NCBI RefSeq assembly: GCF_010500895.1
Contig: NZ_JAAAWO010000011.1
Location: 103,044 to 167,043, forward strand
Direction: 5' to 3'
Source of the DNA: Alteromonas genovensis
GTDB lineage: Bacteria > Pseudomonadota > Gammaproteobacteria > Enterobacterales > Alteromonadaceae
DNA length: 64,000 nt
In this document: positions 48,332 to 57,178 of the stretch, one piece after another
How the letters are laid out: the number at the start of each line of letters is the position of its first letter
How positions within the stretch are numbered: the first letter of the stretch is position 1
Made by a program: the position numbers and the translations under genes
The notes under the pieces: generated by a model
The model's input: the letters and a program-made list of their open reading frames with translations, nothing else
Databases searched by the model: none
Told to the model about the DNA's origin: nothing

Positions 48332-49330
48332 CTAATTACGCTTAAACTTCGCTCTGTACTGGGATGGTGAAAGGCCCGTTATTTTTTTAAATAAACGGGT
48401 AAAAGAGCTTAAGTCTTCGTAACCCACTGCATTAATTATCTTCTCTAAAGAAATTGCGGTAGTTTCTAATAGTTTTCGAGCCTGCTCTATTCTTAACGAT
48501 TGAAGATACTGCCCAGGTGTTGTGCCACAGGCAAGCTTGAAACGCCTAGTTAATGTGCGCTCGGTCATGTTATGGGTAGTTGCTAACGCACTCACAGAAA
48601 TAGTGTCGGCGAGATGCTCTTCTATAAATGACTGTACCGCCATAATATCTTCATCAGAATGAAAGCGGCGTTGCCGACTGCTAGCATAAGCAGTTTGATT
48701 GGTTCTAGAGAAATCGAGAACGTGAGATTTTGCTGTGTCGCTGGCAATTTGATGGCCGCAGTAACGTTCTATAAGCAGGATCGCTAAATCTATCCACGCC
48801 ATACCGCCACCCGCACAATAAATATTATCCTGTTCCGTCACCATTTTCTCAGGTTGTAAATCTACGTTGGAATATCGCTGTGTAAATTTATCGGCATAGC
48901 CCCAATGAGTGGTTGCTACTTTCTCGTCTAACAAGCCAGTCTCTGCTAATAAGAAGGTGCCAGTGCAGTTTGCTGCAATATCAGCGCCTACTTTATGCAA
49001 GCGTTTAATGTGTACCAGCTGTGACTGATTTTCAGTGAGTACAGTGTCGATATCGCCGCCTATAGTGGGGATAAGCAATATATCTGTATGGCTTACATCT
49101 TCAATGGCAATATTTGGAGTGAGGGTCAGCTGATTTGAACAATGAAAAGGCAGGCCATGGGCGCTAGCAAGCTGAACTTTAAACTTCTGTGAGGTGGGCA
49201 GGTTGTGAATTCGTTGCCAGCTAATTCCCGCAAAGGCGAATACATCAAGTGCCCCGGTAATCGCCGAGGCGAGGGCGTGATTGAAACCAAAAACGGTGAC
49301 GGTAAACGGGGCGTTATTCATACAACTCAT
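48332..49330 (-). CDS. GlxA-type AraC-family transcriptional regulator
   Basis: This 332-residue regulator has an N-terminal DJ-1/PfpI-like domain (residues about 8-170, with IAANCTGTFLLAETGLL holding the nucleophile-elbow cysteine position) and a C-terminal AraC double helix-turn-helix (about 230-328, MTERTLTRRFKLACGTTPGQYLQ and GYEDLSSFTRLFKKITGLSPSQYR). It is divergent from the acyl-CoA dehydrogenase gene, so it is a likely regulator of that locus. Confidence 0.9.
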   Translation of the reverse strand: MSCMNNAPFTVTVFGFNHALASAITGALDVFAFAGISWQRIHNLPTSQKFKVQLASAHGLPFHCSNQLTLTPNIAIEDVSHTDILLIPTIGGDIDTVLTENQSQLVHIKRLHKVGADIAANCTGTFLLAETGLLDEKVATTHWGYADKFTQRYSNVDLQPEKMVTEQDNIYCAGGGMAWIDLAILLIERYCGHQIASDTAKSHVLDFSRTNQTAYASSRQRRFHSDEDIMAVQSFIEEHLADTISVSALATTHNMTERTLTRRFKLACGTTPGQYLQSLRIEQARKLLETTAISLEKIINAVGYEDLSSFTRLFKKITGLSPSQYRAKFKRN

Positions 49331-49390
49331 TCATGAAGATAATGCGACTTATGATATTTAATTAGTTTAAGTGATTGATGGCTGTTTTGA

Positions 49391-49420
49391 CCATTATTGT
49401 GTCATTAATGACAATAATGG
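49391..49420. promoter_or_regulatory. 30-bp inverted repeat in the AraC/ACAD intergenic region
   Basis: Outer arms CCATTATTG and CAATAATGG are perfect complements. The centre holds a second nested palindrome, TGTCATTAATGACA. It lies 61 bases from the AraC start and 52 from the dehydrogenase start, a good position for a shared operator. Confidence 0.65.
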
Positions 49421-49471
49421 CATGATAACGAATATGACACAATGCGTTAACAATTATTCGTGGAGACGAAC

Positions 49472-51274
49472 ATGGCCGATCAAATTATTCCCCGCAGAGA
49501 AATGCAATTTCAGTTATACGAAGTGCTAGACACTGAAGCGCTTTGCTCAAAAGCACGGTTTGAAGAACATAACGTAGAGACATTTAATGCTGTTGTCGAT
49601 ATGGCAGAAAAAATGGCGGAAGAGCTTTTCCTTCCTCACAATGCCATTGCAGATAAAAACGAGCCTACGTTTGACGGTAAAAAAGTGACCATGATTGACG
49701 ATGTCAAAGTGGCCTTCGATACTTACAGAGAATCAGGCTTTATCGCCGGACATTTTGATTATGAAGACGGCGGTATGCAGCTGCCTGTTACCGTAATGAA
49801 TGCGTGTGCTGGCTATTTTCTCGCGGCAAACCCATCAACCACGTCGTACCCGTTCTTAACTGCGGCCGCTGCTAACGTAATTAAGCACTTTGCCTCAGAC
49901 GATATCAAAAATGCGTTTTTACCTAAAATGCTCACCGGCGATTTTACCGGCACGATGGCGTTGACAGAGCCACATGCAGGCTCTGCACTTGCAGACATCC
50001 GCACAACAGCGAAGCGTCAAGAAGACGGTAGCTATCGCGTAAAAGGCAGTAAAATTTATATTTCAGGCGGTGAGCACGAGCTTTCAGACAACATTGTTCA
50101 CCTTGTACTGGCAAAAATTCCTGGTGGCCCTGCTGGCGTTAAAGGCATATCACTTATTGCAGTGCCTAAGTTCCGATTAGACGCAGAAGGCAACCCGAGT
50201 GAGCGAAACGATGTGTCACTTGCTGGCCTAATCCATAAAATGGGTTATCGCGGCACTACCTCAACGGCGCTTACCTTTGGCGATAACGATGACTGTCACG
50301 GCTATTTAATTGGCGAACCTCATCAAGGTTTGCGCTACATGTTCATGATGATGAACGAAGCGCGAATTGGGGTTGGCTATGGTGCTGCCATGATTGGCTA
50401 TCGCGGATACCGTTACTCTCTCGATTACGCAAAAGACAGAACCCAAGGCCGTGCTGCTCCGAACTTGGCGCCTGAGGATGATCCAACGCCAATCATTAAT
50501 CACGGCGATGTTCGCCGTATGTTGTTAGCGCAAAAATCGTATTGTGAAGGCGGCATGTCTCTTTGTCTATATGGCAGCATGTTGATAGACGAGCTAGAAA
50601 CAGAACAAGATGAAGCCAAGCGAACCGAGCTTTCTCAACTGCTCGATTTACTCACGCCTGTATTTAAAGCGTGGCCTTCAGAGTTTGGCCCTAAAGCCAA
50701 TGACTTGGCCATACAGGTTTTAGGTGGGGCAGGGTACACCCGCGAATATCCAGTAGAGCAGTGCTGGCGTGATAACCGTTTAAACCCTATTCATGAGGGA
50801 ACCAACGGCATTCAGGCTCTCGACCTGCTTGGCAGAAAGCTATGGCAACATGAAGGTAAAGGCCTTCAAGTGCTTCTTGCTCGCGTTACCGCTGATATGA
50901 AGCGAGCGGAGACACCTCGTGCTCAAGCCATTGCTAAAAAGCTTAAACCCTATTTAGATAAGCTAGGCGAGCTAATTCAACAAGCGGCGGGCGACTTGCG
51001 TTCAGACAAACAGTCGGTACTACTTACTAACGCAAGCTGTTTCCTTAATGTGTTCTCTAGTTGTGTGGTGAGCTGGATTTGGCTGCGTCAGGCCAATGTG
51101 GCAGAGCAGGCGTTAACTCAAGGTGCCAAAGGCCAAGACGTAGATTTTTATGAAGGCAAGCTTGCCGCCGCGGAATACTTTTTAAGTTGGGAACTACCGC
51201 TAGTGCAACGAGACATCGAAGTATTATCGTCCAAAGACACAACCTGCGATAGCGTAAAAGCTGCCAATTTTTAA
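49472..51274 (+). CDS. Acyl-CoA dehydrogenase, long DmdC-like type
   Basis: This 600-residue FAD enzyme oxidises an acyl-CoA to the 2-enoyl-CoA and passes electrons to ETF. It has the extra N-terminal helical part, the core motifs TGTMALTEPHAGSALADI and NPIHEGTNGIQALDLLGRK (with the likely catalytic Glu), and the C-terminal extension of the DmdC/AidB-like group. The ATG at 49472 has GGAGA six bases upstream. Long-type members handle methylmercaptopropionyl-CoA or medium acyl chains, so the substrate is open. Confidence 0.9.
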   Translation: MADQIIPRREMQFQLYEVLDTEALCSKARFEEHNVETFNAVVDMAEKMAEELFLPHNAIADKNEPTFDGKKVTMIDDVKVAFDTYRESGFIAGHFDYEDGGMQLPVTVMNACAGYFLAANPSTTSYPFLTAAAANVIKHFASDDIKNAFLPKMLTGDFTGTMALTEPHAGSALADIRTTAKRQEDGSYRVKGSKIYISGGEHELSDNIVHLVLAKIPGGPAGVKGISLIAVPKFRLDAEGNPSERNDVSLAGLIHKMGYRGTTSTALTFGDNDDCHGYLIGEPHQGLRYMFMMMNEARIGVGYGAAMIGYRGYRYSLDYAKDRTQGRAAPNLAPEDDPTPIINHGDVRRMLLAQKSYCEGGMSLCLYGSMLIDELETEQDEAKRTELSQLLDLLTPVFKAWPSEFGPKANDLAIQVLGGAGYTREYPVEQCWRDNRLNPIHEGTNGIQALDLLGRKLWQHEGKGLQVLLARVTADMKRAETPRAQAIAKKLKPYLDKLGELIQQAAGDLRSDKQSVLLTNASCFLNVFSSCVVSWIWLRQANVAEQALTQGAKGQDVDFYEGKLAAAEYFLSWELPLVQRDIEVLSSKDTTCDSVKAANF

Positions 51275-51288
51275 GACAACTAGAATGA

Positions 51289-51317
51289 GCTTCACAACCC
51301 AATTAGGGTTGTGAAGC
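51289..51317 (+). other. Intercistronic 12-bp hairpin
   Basis: GCTTCACAACCC pairs perfectly with GGGTTGTGAAGC around AATTA, between the dehydrogenase and the first SDR gene. There is no T-tract, so it is more likely a transcript-stabilising or processing element than a full terminator. Confidence 0.6.
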
Positions 51318-51351
51318 ATAAGTATCGCCAATAAAACGTGGAGCAACATGC

Positions 51352-52119
51352 ATGAACGTAGCGGCAAATGTACAAAATAAACATATTTTAATTACGGGTG
51401 GTGGCTCTGGAATTGGCGCGGCATCTGCAAAAGTGTTGTGTGAGCGAGGCGCACTTGTCGGGGTAGCAGACTTAAACCTTGATAATGCGAAAGCCCTTGT
51501 TGAAGAGCTAAAGCAAGCTGGTGGCAAAGCCTATGCGGTTGCAGTTGACGTAACCGACCCCGAGCAAGTTAAAGCCATGTTTGAAACGGCATATTCTCAG
51601 CACGAAAAAGTAGACGTGGTGATTAACAATGCCGGTATCGATCACTTCCCTGCGCCTCTCACCGAGGTAGACGATGCCATGTTTATGAAAAATATTCAGG
51701 TTAATTTAGCGGGCGTGTGGTATTGCATGAAAAATGCCCTTAAGCATATGACTGCAACCGGCGGCGGCCACATTATTAACATAGCCTCTGTTGCTGGCCT
51801 TCGCTCTGCGCCCATGATCAGTGCCTATAGCGCGTCGAAGCACGGTGTTATCGGCCTTACCAAGTCGGCAGCGGTAGAATATGCCCGAGCTAACATTCGC
51901 ATTAATGCAGTATGCCCAAGCTTTGTTGATACTCCTATGGTTCAAGGCGTACTGTCTAAACTCGATGAACGCGGTCAAAAAGGCATAGTGGGCGCTAATC
52001 CAATGAAGCGTTTGGGTAAACCAGAAGAAATTGCCAATGCTATTGCGTGGTTATGTAGCGATGAATCGTCGTTTATGACAGGCCAATCAGTAGTACTTGA
52101 TGGCGGTATGTTAGCCTAA
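51352..52119 (+). CDS. Short-chain dehydrogenase/reductase
   Basis: This 255-residue classical SDR has the TGGGSGIGAASA cofactor loop, NNAG, catalytic Ser/Tyr/Lys (IASVAGL...AYSASKHGV) and the PSFVDTPM segment. The D after VG in GVADLN suggests NAD preference. In a beta-oxidation-like locus it could act as a 3-hydroxyacyl-CoA or alcohol dehydrogenase. It lies in an operon-like row with the acyl-CoA dehydrogenase and a second SDR. Confidence 0.88.
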   Translation: MNVAANVQNKHILITGGGSGIGAASAKVLCERGALVGVADLNLDNAKALVEELKQAGGKAYAVAVDVTDPEQVKAMFETAYSQHEKVDVVINNAGIDHFPAPLTEVDDAMFMKNIQVNLAGVWYCMKNALKHMTATGGGHIINIASVAGLRSAPMISAYSASKHGVIGLTKSAAVEYARANIRINAVCPSFVDTPMVQGVLSKLDERGQKGIVGANPMKRLGKPEEIANAIAWLCSDESSFMTGQSVVLDGGMLA

Positions 52120-52171
52120 AAGGCAACATATAAATAAATACAGCAAAGAACACAGAATAAGGATTATAACG

Positions 52172-52933
52172 ATGAAAGATTTATTCGATCTAACAGGAAA
52201 AGTAGCGCTAGTAACAGGCGCAAGCCGTGGTATTGGTGAGTCTATTGCTCGTTTGCTAGCTCAGTATGGCGCTCACGTTATTGTTTCAAGCCGCAAGATA
52301 GACGGTTGCGAAGCGGTAGCTTCTTCTATTCGCGATGCAGGCGGTAAAGCAACAGCACTGGCCTGTCATGTTGGCGAAATGGAGCAAATTACTGAAACAT
52401 TTGCCACTATTAAGCAAGACTTCAAAAAGCTCGATATATTGGTAAATAACGCGGCGGCAAACCCGTACTTCGGCCATATTCTAGACACCGACCTTGGCGC
52501 TTATAATAAAACCGTAGACGTCAACATTCGAGGCTACTTCTTCATGTCTATTGAAGCGGGCAAAATGATGAAAGAGCAGGGCGGTGGCGTAATATTAAAT
52601 ACGGCCTCGGTAAATGGTGTAACCCCAGGTGACATGCAAGGTATTTACTCTATTACCAAAGCAGCGGTGATAAGCATGACCAAATCATTCGCGAAAGAAT
52701 GCGGCAGCTTAAATATTCGCGTAAATGCTTTATTGCCAGGGTTAACCGATACCAAATTTGCTTCTGCGCTGACGTCTAACGATCAAATTTTAAAGCACGC
52801 GCTTAAAGTGATTCCGCTTGGCAGAGTGGCCGACCCGGACGAAATGGCTGGCACCGTGTTATACCTTGTTTCCGACGCGTCTACCTACACTACAGGCACG
52901 ACAGTAACAGTTGATGGTGGTATGCTAGCGTAA
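52172..52933 (+). CDS. Short-chain dehydrogenase/reductase, second
   Basis: This 253-residue classical SDR has TGASRGIGESIA, NNAA, TASVNGV...IYSITKAAV with the catalytic Tyr/Lys, and the same DGGMLA C-terminus as the preceding SDR. The SSRK after the second strand favours NADP. The two are paralogous in fold but not near-identical, so different steps of one pathway are likely. The substrate is unknown. Confidence 0.88.
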   Translation: MKDLFDLTGKVALVTGASRGIGESIARLLAQYGAHVIVSSRKIDGCEAVASSIRDAGGKATALACHVGEMEQITETFATIKQDFKKLDILVNNAAANPYFGHILDTDLGAYNKTVDVNIRGYFFMSIEAGKMMKEQGGGVILNTASVNGVTPGDMQGIYSITKAAVISMTKSFAKECGSLNIRVNALLPGLTDTKFASALTSNDQILKHALKVIPLGRVADPDEMAGTVLYLVSDASTYTTGTTVTVDGGMLA

Positions 52934-52942
52934 AGAAAATGG

Positions 52943-52965
52943 TTACACGTTGTACCGTGTAAAAA
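52943..52965 (+). terminator. Weak hairpin with short A/T tail
   Basis: TTACACG pairs with CGTGTAA around TTGTAC between the SDR and yaiI genes. No strong T-tract is present. Confidence 0.3.
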
Positions 52966-52984
52966 TATACGAGAGACTAGCACC

Positions 52985-53446
52985 ATGCATATATGGGTAG
53001 ACGCAGACGCGTGTCCCGGTGCAATTAAAGAAATCTTATTTAAGGCAGCTCGACGCACAGGGCTGCCTTTATCTTTAGTTGCCAACCACTCAATGTCGGT
53101 TCCACCCGACAAGCACATCACACTCACCGTAGTTCCCTCGGGTTTTGATGCGGCAGATGACTATATTGTAGAAAAAATTGAAGCGGGTGATTTAGCGATT
53201 ACCAACGATATTCCACTGGCAGCGGACATACTGGCTAAAGGTGCGAGTGCAGTGAATACCCGTGGTGATGAATTTGATAAATCATCAATACGGGCTGCGC
53301 TGACAATGCGCGATTTCATGGATACCATGCGTTCTAGCGGTGAGCACACGGGCGGGCCAAAAGCGTTTTCTCAACGCGATAAGCAAAATTTCGCCAATGC
53401 ACTAGATAGACTACTTATGCAGGGAATTAGGGCAGCAAAAAACTAA
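52985..53446 (+). CDS. yaiI: YaiI/YqxD family (UPF0178) protein
   Basis: This 153-residue protein matches UPF0178, a PIN-like nuclease-fold family: [18 protein letters not shown] at the N-terminus, [11 protein letters not shown] and the NTRGDEF segment hold the conserved acidic residues. The biological role is not established. It follows the SDR gene by 51 bases but is probably unrelated to the catabolic locus. Confidence 0.9.
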   Translation: MHIWVDADACPGAIKEILFKAARRTGLPLSLVANHSMSVPPDKHITLTVVPSGFDAADDYIVEKIEAGDLAITNDIPLAADILAKGASAVNTRGDEFDKSSIRAALTMRDFMDTMRSSGEHTGGPKAFSQRDKQNFANALDRLLMQGIRAAKN

Positions 53447-53489
53447 CCTCACTGCCTGCTGTTACGACTATTGTTGCTATCGACACTTG

Positions 53490-54659
53490 CTAGGCATACG
53501 CATCGCGGTAAAGCTGCTCTAACTCTTCAGGCTTAGGCACTTTAGGGTTATTAGCCGGTGAGCCGGAAGCCAGCGCTTGTGACGCCATCAGTTCGATTAT
53601 GTTGTCGTAGGACGCTTTTTCAATGCCAAATGAAGACATGGTAGGAACGTCAAGCTCACGATTTAAATGGTGCAAAAAGTCGATGAGCTTTTCATGCGCA
53701 TCTTCGTGAGTACCAGTACTACCTGGCTCGCAAGTTAAGCCTAAGTGGTGGGCAACCTCAGCATATTTAGATGGACTTCCCGAAAGCGAATACGCGGTAA
53801 CTAAAGGCAGAAGCATTGCGTTACTCATGCCGTGGGGAACATGAAAGTGCACACCAAGCGGCCTACTCATACCATGCACCAATGCAACTGACGCGTTTGA
53901 GAATGCTAAGCCAGCTAAGCTTGCGCCCAGCATCATGGCCTCTTTGGCTTTAATATCATCTGGGTTTTTGCATGCAGCAATAAGGTGTGGGGCTATTAAT
54001 CGCATAGCGGCAATGGCCTGTTGATCGCTAAACGGGTTGGATTTTCTACTCACATAAGCTTCAATTGCGTGAGTAAGGGCATCTAACCCCGTATCTGCCG
54101 CCACCCGATAAGGTACTGATAGCGTAAGTTCATAGTCTAGGATGGCCGCCTTGGGCATTAATCCTGGGCCCATACACAGCATTTTTTCCGCAGATTGTGA
54201 GTCGCTTATCACAGTTACTCGCGTGCACTCAGAGCCTGTGCCTGCTGTGGTTGGAATGGCTATAATTGGAATACTCTGCTCTGAAACTACACGGGGTACT
54301 TTGTAGTCTCTCATGTGCCCGCCGTGGGTTGCCAAAAGTGCAATGGCCTTGGCACTATCAATTGCGCTACCACCACCAAGTGCAATTAAGCCATCACACT
54401 GCTGCTGTTTAACTAGGGCTACCGCACCATCGATAGATCTATCGTCGGGCTCGGGCATTACATCACTAAAAACCTGGATGTCGTTGGCATAAGCTGAAAG
54501 CGATGACGTAATATTTTCCACTTTGCCTAATGTCACCATGATGGGATCGGCAATAATACACGGCCGTTTTACACCCAAGGTAGCAAGCATATCCTGAAGC
54601 TGTGAAATAGCGCCTCCACCCACTTTCATAATGCTTGGCAAATGTATATCTACAGTCAT
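53490..54659 (-). CDS. Iron-containing alcohol dehydrogenase
   Basis: This 389-residue group III alcohol dehydrogenase has the GGGSAIDSAKAIALLAT cofactor motif, TTAGTGSE and the metal-binding histidine region ALTHAIEAYVS and HGMSRPLGVHFHVPHGM. It oxidises or reduces an alcohol/aldehyde with NAD(P). It is convergent with yaiI. Together with the SDRs and the acyl-CoA dehydrogenase it suggests breakdown of an alcohol, but the substrate is unknown. Confidence 0.92.
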   Translation of the reverse strand: MTVDIHLPSIMKVGGGAISQLQDMLATLGVKRPCIIADPIMVTLGKVENITSSLSAYANDIQVFSDVMPEPDDRSIDGAVALVKQQQCDGLIALGGGSAIDSAKAIALLATHGGHMRDYKVPRVVSEQSIPIIAIPTTAGTGSECTRVTVISDSQSAEKMLCMGPGLMPKAAILDYELTLSVPYRVAADTGLDALTHAIEAYVSRKSNPFSDQQAIAAMRLIAPHLIAACKNPDDIKAKEAMMLGASLAGLAFSNASVALVHGMSRPLGVHFHVPHGMSNAMLLPLVTAYSLSGSPSKYAEVAHHLGLTCEPGSTGTHEDAHEKLIDFLHHLNRELDVPTMSSFGIEKASYDNIIELMASQALASGSPANNPKVPKPEELEQLYRDAYA

Positions 54660-54748
54660 GTGTGCTCACTCAAAAATGTTATATTTAATATGCTGTTAAC
54701 AGTATCATAACATTGTGTGACAGCACACTTACGACTTTGGTGTTGACG

Positions 54749-55078
54749 TTAAAATGCGGATGCCTGGCATATAAGCCCTTCAATATAAGGGTAGTCAATG
54801 TCATCTACACGTTTAAAATTAATATGTCGCCTATATTTTCCAGTGCCACATAACATATTGCGTTCATCTACAAGTTGAGGGCCATGACTGAATGACAGCT
54901 GTACATGGGCCGAGTAAATAAAAACACCGCAAAACTGCCCCTCTTTTTCATCTGGCTTCATGGTAAATAGGGTGCCGCCGTATTTATTTACTGTTGTACT
55001 ATCAGGTACGCAAACTTGGATAAATGCTTCAAGTTCATTGGCAAGTGAAACTAGATCTAATGCGCTATTGTTTTCCAT
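54749..55078 (-). CDS. DUF1801 domain protein
   Basis: This 109-residue protein has the DUF1801/YdhG-like pattern: a helical N-terminus, then FTMKPDEKEGQFCGVFIYSAHVQLSFSHG and LCGTGKYRRHINFK. The function of the domain is unknown; related small proteins bind iron or nucleotides in some reports. It marks the start of the all-minus-strand stretch. Confidence 0.75.
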   Translation of the reverse strand: MENNSALDLVSLANELEAFIQVCVPDSTTVNKYGGTLFTMKPDEKEGQFCGVFIYSAHVQLSFSHGPQLVDERNMLCGTGKYRRHINFKRVDDIDYPYIEGLICQASAF

Positions 55079-55139
55079 TGATTTACCCGTTTAGTCAATA
55101 TTGTGGTTAGGCGCACAAAAGCTATTCATCGTATGCGAT

Positions 55140-55814
55140 TTACCTATTATTAGTGTAAATCAGTCCTTCACTTTTAGATATGTAGCCAAGTGCAATCATC
55201 TGAAGAACACACAAAGCGCAAACCAAAGAGATTGATACATAAGAGGGGATACCCATTTCGGCAAGGAAAATAATTGGCTCTGCATAACTCCCCCCTATAA
55301 AGATAAGATGTTGCAGACCAAAGAAAACGGGGAATATTGTATAACTTAGTATGTCGTAAAATAAGAACGCGCCGAACACTGAAAATGTGCGAACAATTCC
55401 CATTGGGTTACAAAACCACAGAAAAAGAGTACAGAGCAGCGAAACAGCGTATGTGATACCACTCCCCATGACGCCAACTAATGGTGGCAAGTAATTGCTA
55501 TTGTTTGGGTGCTCTAGCAATATTTTGAGCTGTGGATTTACGGCTAATAAATGTGGATTTTCGGGATATTCCACTACAAGGTTGGTAGTTTCCGGTATGA
55601 AAGTTACATACGCTAAAGCATTTTCAGGCCAATAAGAAGAGAATGACCATGGGCTTATATCTAGTGGCACTTCAATACCAGGCCATAAGTGAATACTAGG
55701 CGTTCCTAATCCATAAATCTGGCCAGCAAATGCATGGCCAGCTTCATGAATTAAAACAGTAATAATAAAATAAATAAAAGCGATGCTTACAAATGAGAAC
55801 GCCCTTTTCAACAT
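55140..55814 (-). CDS. M50-like membrane metalloprotease candidate
   Basis: This 224-residue membrane protein has about five hydrophobic helices and an HEAGH motif at the end of the first (VLIHEAGHAFAGQIYG, about residues 22-37), the zinc-binding HExxH signature of intramembrane M50 peptidases. The usual second motif with NxxPxxxLDG is not evident; FYDILSY near residue 152 could supply an acidic ligand. There is a long non-membrane loop after the first helix. A pseudoprotease or a different membrane protein is possible. Confidence 0.5.
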   Translation of the reverse strand: MLKRAFSFVSIAFIYFIITVLIHEAGHAFAGQIYGLGTPSIHLWPGIEVPLDISPWSFSSYWPENALAYVTFIPETTNLVVEYPENPHLLAVNPQLKILLEHPNNSNYLPPLVGVMGSGITYAVSLLCTLFLWFCNPMGIVRTFSVFGAFLFYDILSYTIFPVFFGLQHLIFIGGSYAEPIIFLAEMGIPSYVSISLVCALCVLQMIALGYISKSEGLIYTNNR

Positions 55815-55836
55815 CCTGTTTAAAGCTCCAATCTAG

Positions 55837-55941
55837 CTACAACGCTCTACCAAAGGTATCGGAAATCTGCTCTTGTGACCATCCTGCCTTCTTTCGTAAT
55901 TGCTTAATTAACGTCGAATTTACCATTAATTCCGTTTCCAT
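55837..55941 (-). pseudogene. Truncated XRE-type HTH regulator
   Basis: A 34-codon ORF begins with a good ribosome site (AAGGGG, seven bases before ATG) and reads METELMVNSTLIKQLRKKAG, then WSQEQISDTFG, which is the first helix-turn-helix of an XRE regulator. It stops just where the recognition helix should follow. The remaining part of the domain is not found downstream in any frame, so this looks like a deletion remnant. It lies 22 bases before the M50-like gene. Confidence 0.6.
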
Positions 55942-56126
55942 TTTTGTTCCCCTTGAAGGTTTATAAGAGGAATCTAGTATCTAGGGTTTAGTGACATTTA
56001 CTACGTCAACCACCCGCCATGATATGCCAGGAAGCCGCCACGGCTATATATAACAAGCCTTAATACGCTTTTTGTCTAGGAACTTCAATTGAGGAGGCAA
56101 CATCGAGAAAGTTATCGATGGCCTAA

Positions 56127-56495
56127 TTAAACCTGCCCCTTGGCTTTTAAGATCGCGTGCTGAATCTCTGCTTTTATTGGGAGCGTTTTAAATGGGCTAA
56201 TGTTCGAGCCACCGGTATTTCCCGCGGGCACTAAACCTATAGCTGTTTTGGTTGCAGCTCCAATAATACGAAAAACTTGCCCTAAACACTCTTTTACATC
56301 TTTCTGCCGAAACGCCCAGCCAAACATGAGAATATGAGCTTTCACATGCCACCATGTAGATTCCTGCCCCAATACATGCGCAGTTTCAAGATGACGAAAA
56401 GAGGCGGCAACATCGCCGTTTGCTTCCTTTTTGGCGGCCATCGCAATCTCTGCCTGTACGCTATCAGCTATATTTTTAGAGAATTGACTCAGCAT
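56127..56495 (-). CDS. DUF3703 protein
   Basis: This 122-residue protein is mostly helical and matches DUF3703 (AAKKEANGDVAASFRHLETAHVLGQES, HVKAHILMFGWAFRQKD, and a C-terminal NTGGSNISPFKTLPI). DUF3703 is found in many proteobacteria, often near metal-resistance genes in plasmids, but its function is unknown. It is 54 bases after the MreB-like gene in the same direction. Confidence 0.8.
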   Translation of the reverse strand: MLSQFSKNIADSVQAEIAMAAKKEANGDVAASFRHLETAHVLGQESTWWHVKAHILMFGWAFRQKDVKECLGQVFRIIGAATKTAIGLVPAGNTGGSNISPFKTLPIKAEIQHAILKAKGQV

Positions 56496-56549
56496 ATGTT
56501 TATCCTGTTGGTAGCGTAAAAATTCCGGGTCACAAAGTTGAATCTGGGC

Positions 56550-57143
56550 CTAGTTACCAAAATACCACACTGCAATAATAACAATAACAAGATAGACCAA
56601 AAGTGTCGCTACATTGCTTGTAGTTTGACTTGCTTCCTCGCTATAGCTTTCTATTTTAATTTCGTCTTGAAATGTATCAAATTCAAGTTCGCTGATATCT
56701 AGCGTTTTACCCACATGGATTTTTATAGCAACTGCTCCAGCGCCCAACGCCAATTCTGTAAATGCTCGTTTTTCAATCGCTGTTAAGCCACCTTCAGTCT
56801 TTTCCATTGGGTGTATTATCACCTTAGGGCGAGGGCGAAGAAATTTTGCGTTGCTTATGCTTTTAAAGGCATGTTGAAGTAACTTTTCACCCACATAAAA
56901 ATCTGAAAGTAATGCTCGCGGGTGCGAAAAAGGATTTACTGCAATTTCATTTGGCTTAAGTGAAATGGCTGCGCTCTTTCCTATACTCGATATGACTTTT
57001 CTACCGGAGTCTTGAGTTTGAATGACTACGATGGGTGAATCATCAAATGATTTATTTCTTGCACTATCTATAACTTTTAAGCGGTCTTCCCAAATTTGCA
57101 CATAAAGCGTTGAAGTATACCGTTTAAGTAATTTAGTAAGCAT
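56550..57143 (-). CDS. MreB-like half-actin with C-terminal membrane anchor
   Basis: This 197-residue protein resembles only the N-terminal half of MreB. Residues 78-112 (LLSDFYVGEKLLQHAFKSIS, then FLRPRPKVIIHP) and 123-140 (IEKRAFTELALGAGAVAI) parallel MreB's DFFVTEKMLQHFIK, RPSPRVLVCVP and VERRAIRESAQGAGA. The DxG phosphate loop at the N-terminus is not conserved, and the DIGGGTTE and second-half domains are absent. A hydrophobic helix occupies about 178-195. AAAGGATAAA precedes the ATG. A membrane-tethered MreB partner or decoy is one reading; the role is unknown. Confidence 0.7.
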   Translation of the reverse strand: MLTKLLKRYTSTLYVQIWEDRLKVIDSARNKSFDDSPIVVIQTQDSGRKVISSIGKSAAISLKPNEIAVNPFSHPRALLSDFYVGEKLLQHAFKSISNAKFLRPRPKVIIHPMEKTEGGLTAIEKRAFTELALGAGAVAIKIHVGKTLDISELEFDTFQDEIKIESYSEEASQTTSNVATLLVYLVIVIIAVWYFGN

Positions 57144-57178
57144 TTTATCCTTTAAACTCTTAAGTCCTTTAGCGCCAA

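Noticed and set aside
54660..54748. TTGACGTT half-site upstream of the iron alcohol dehydrogenase
   Set aside because: Only one arm of the ETF-type palindrome is present.
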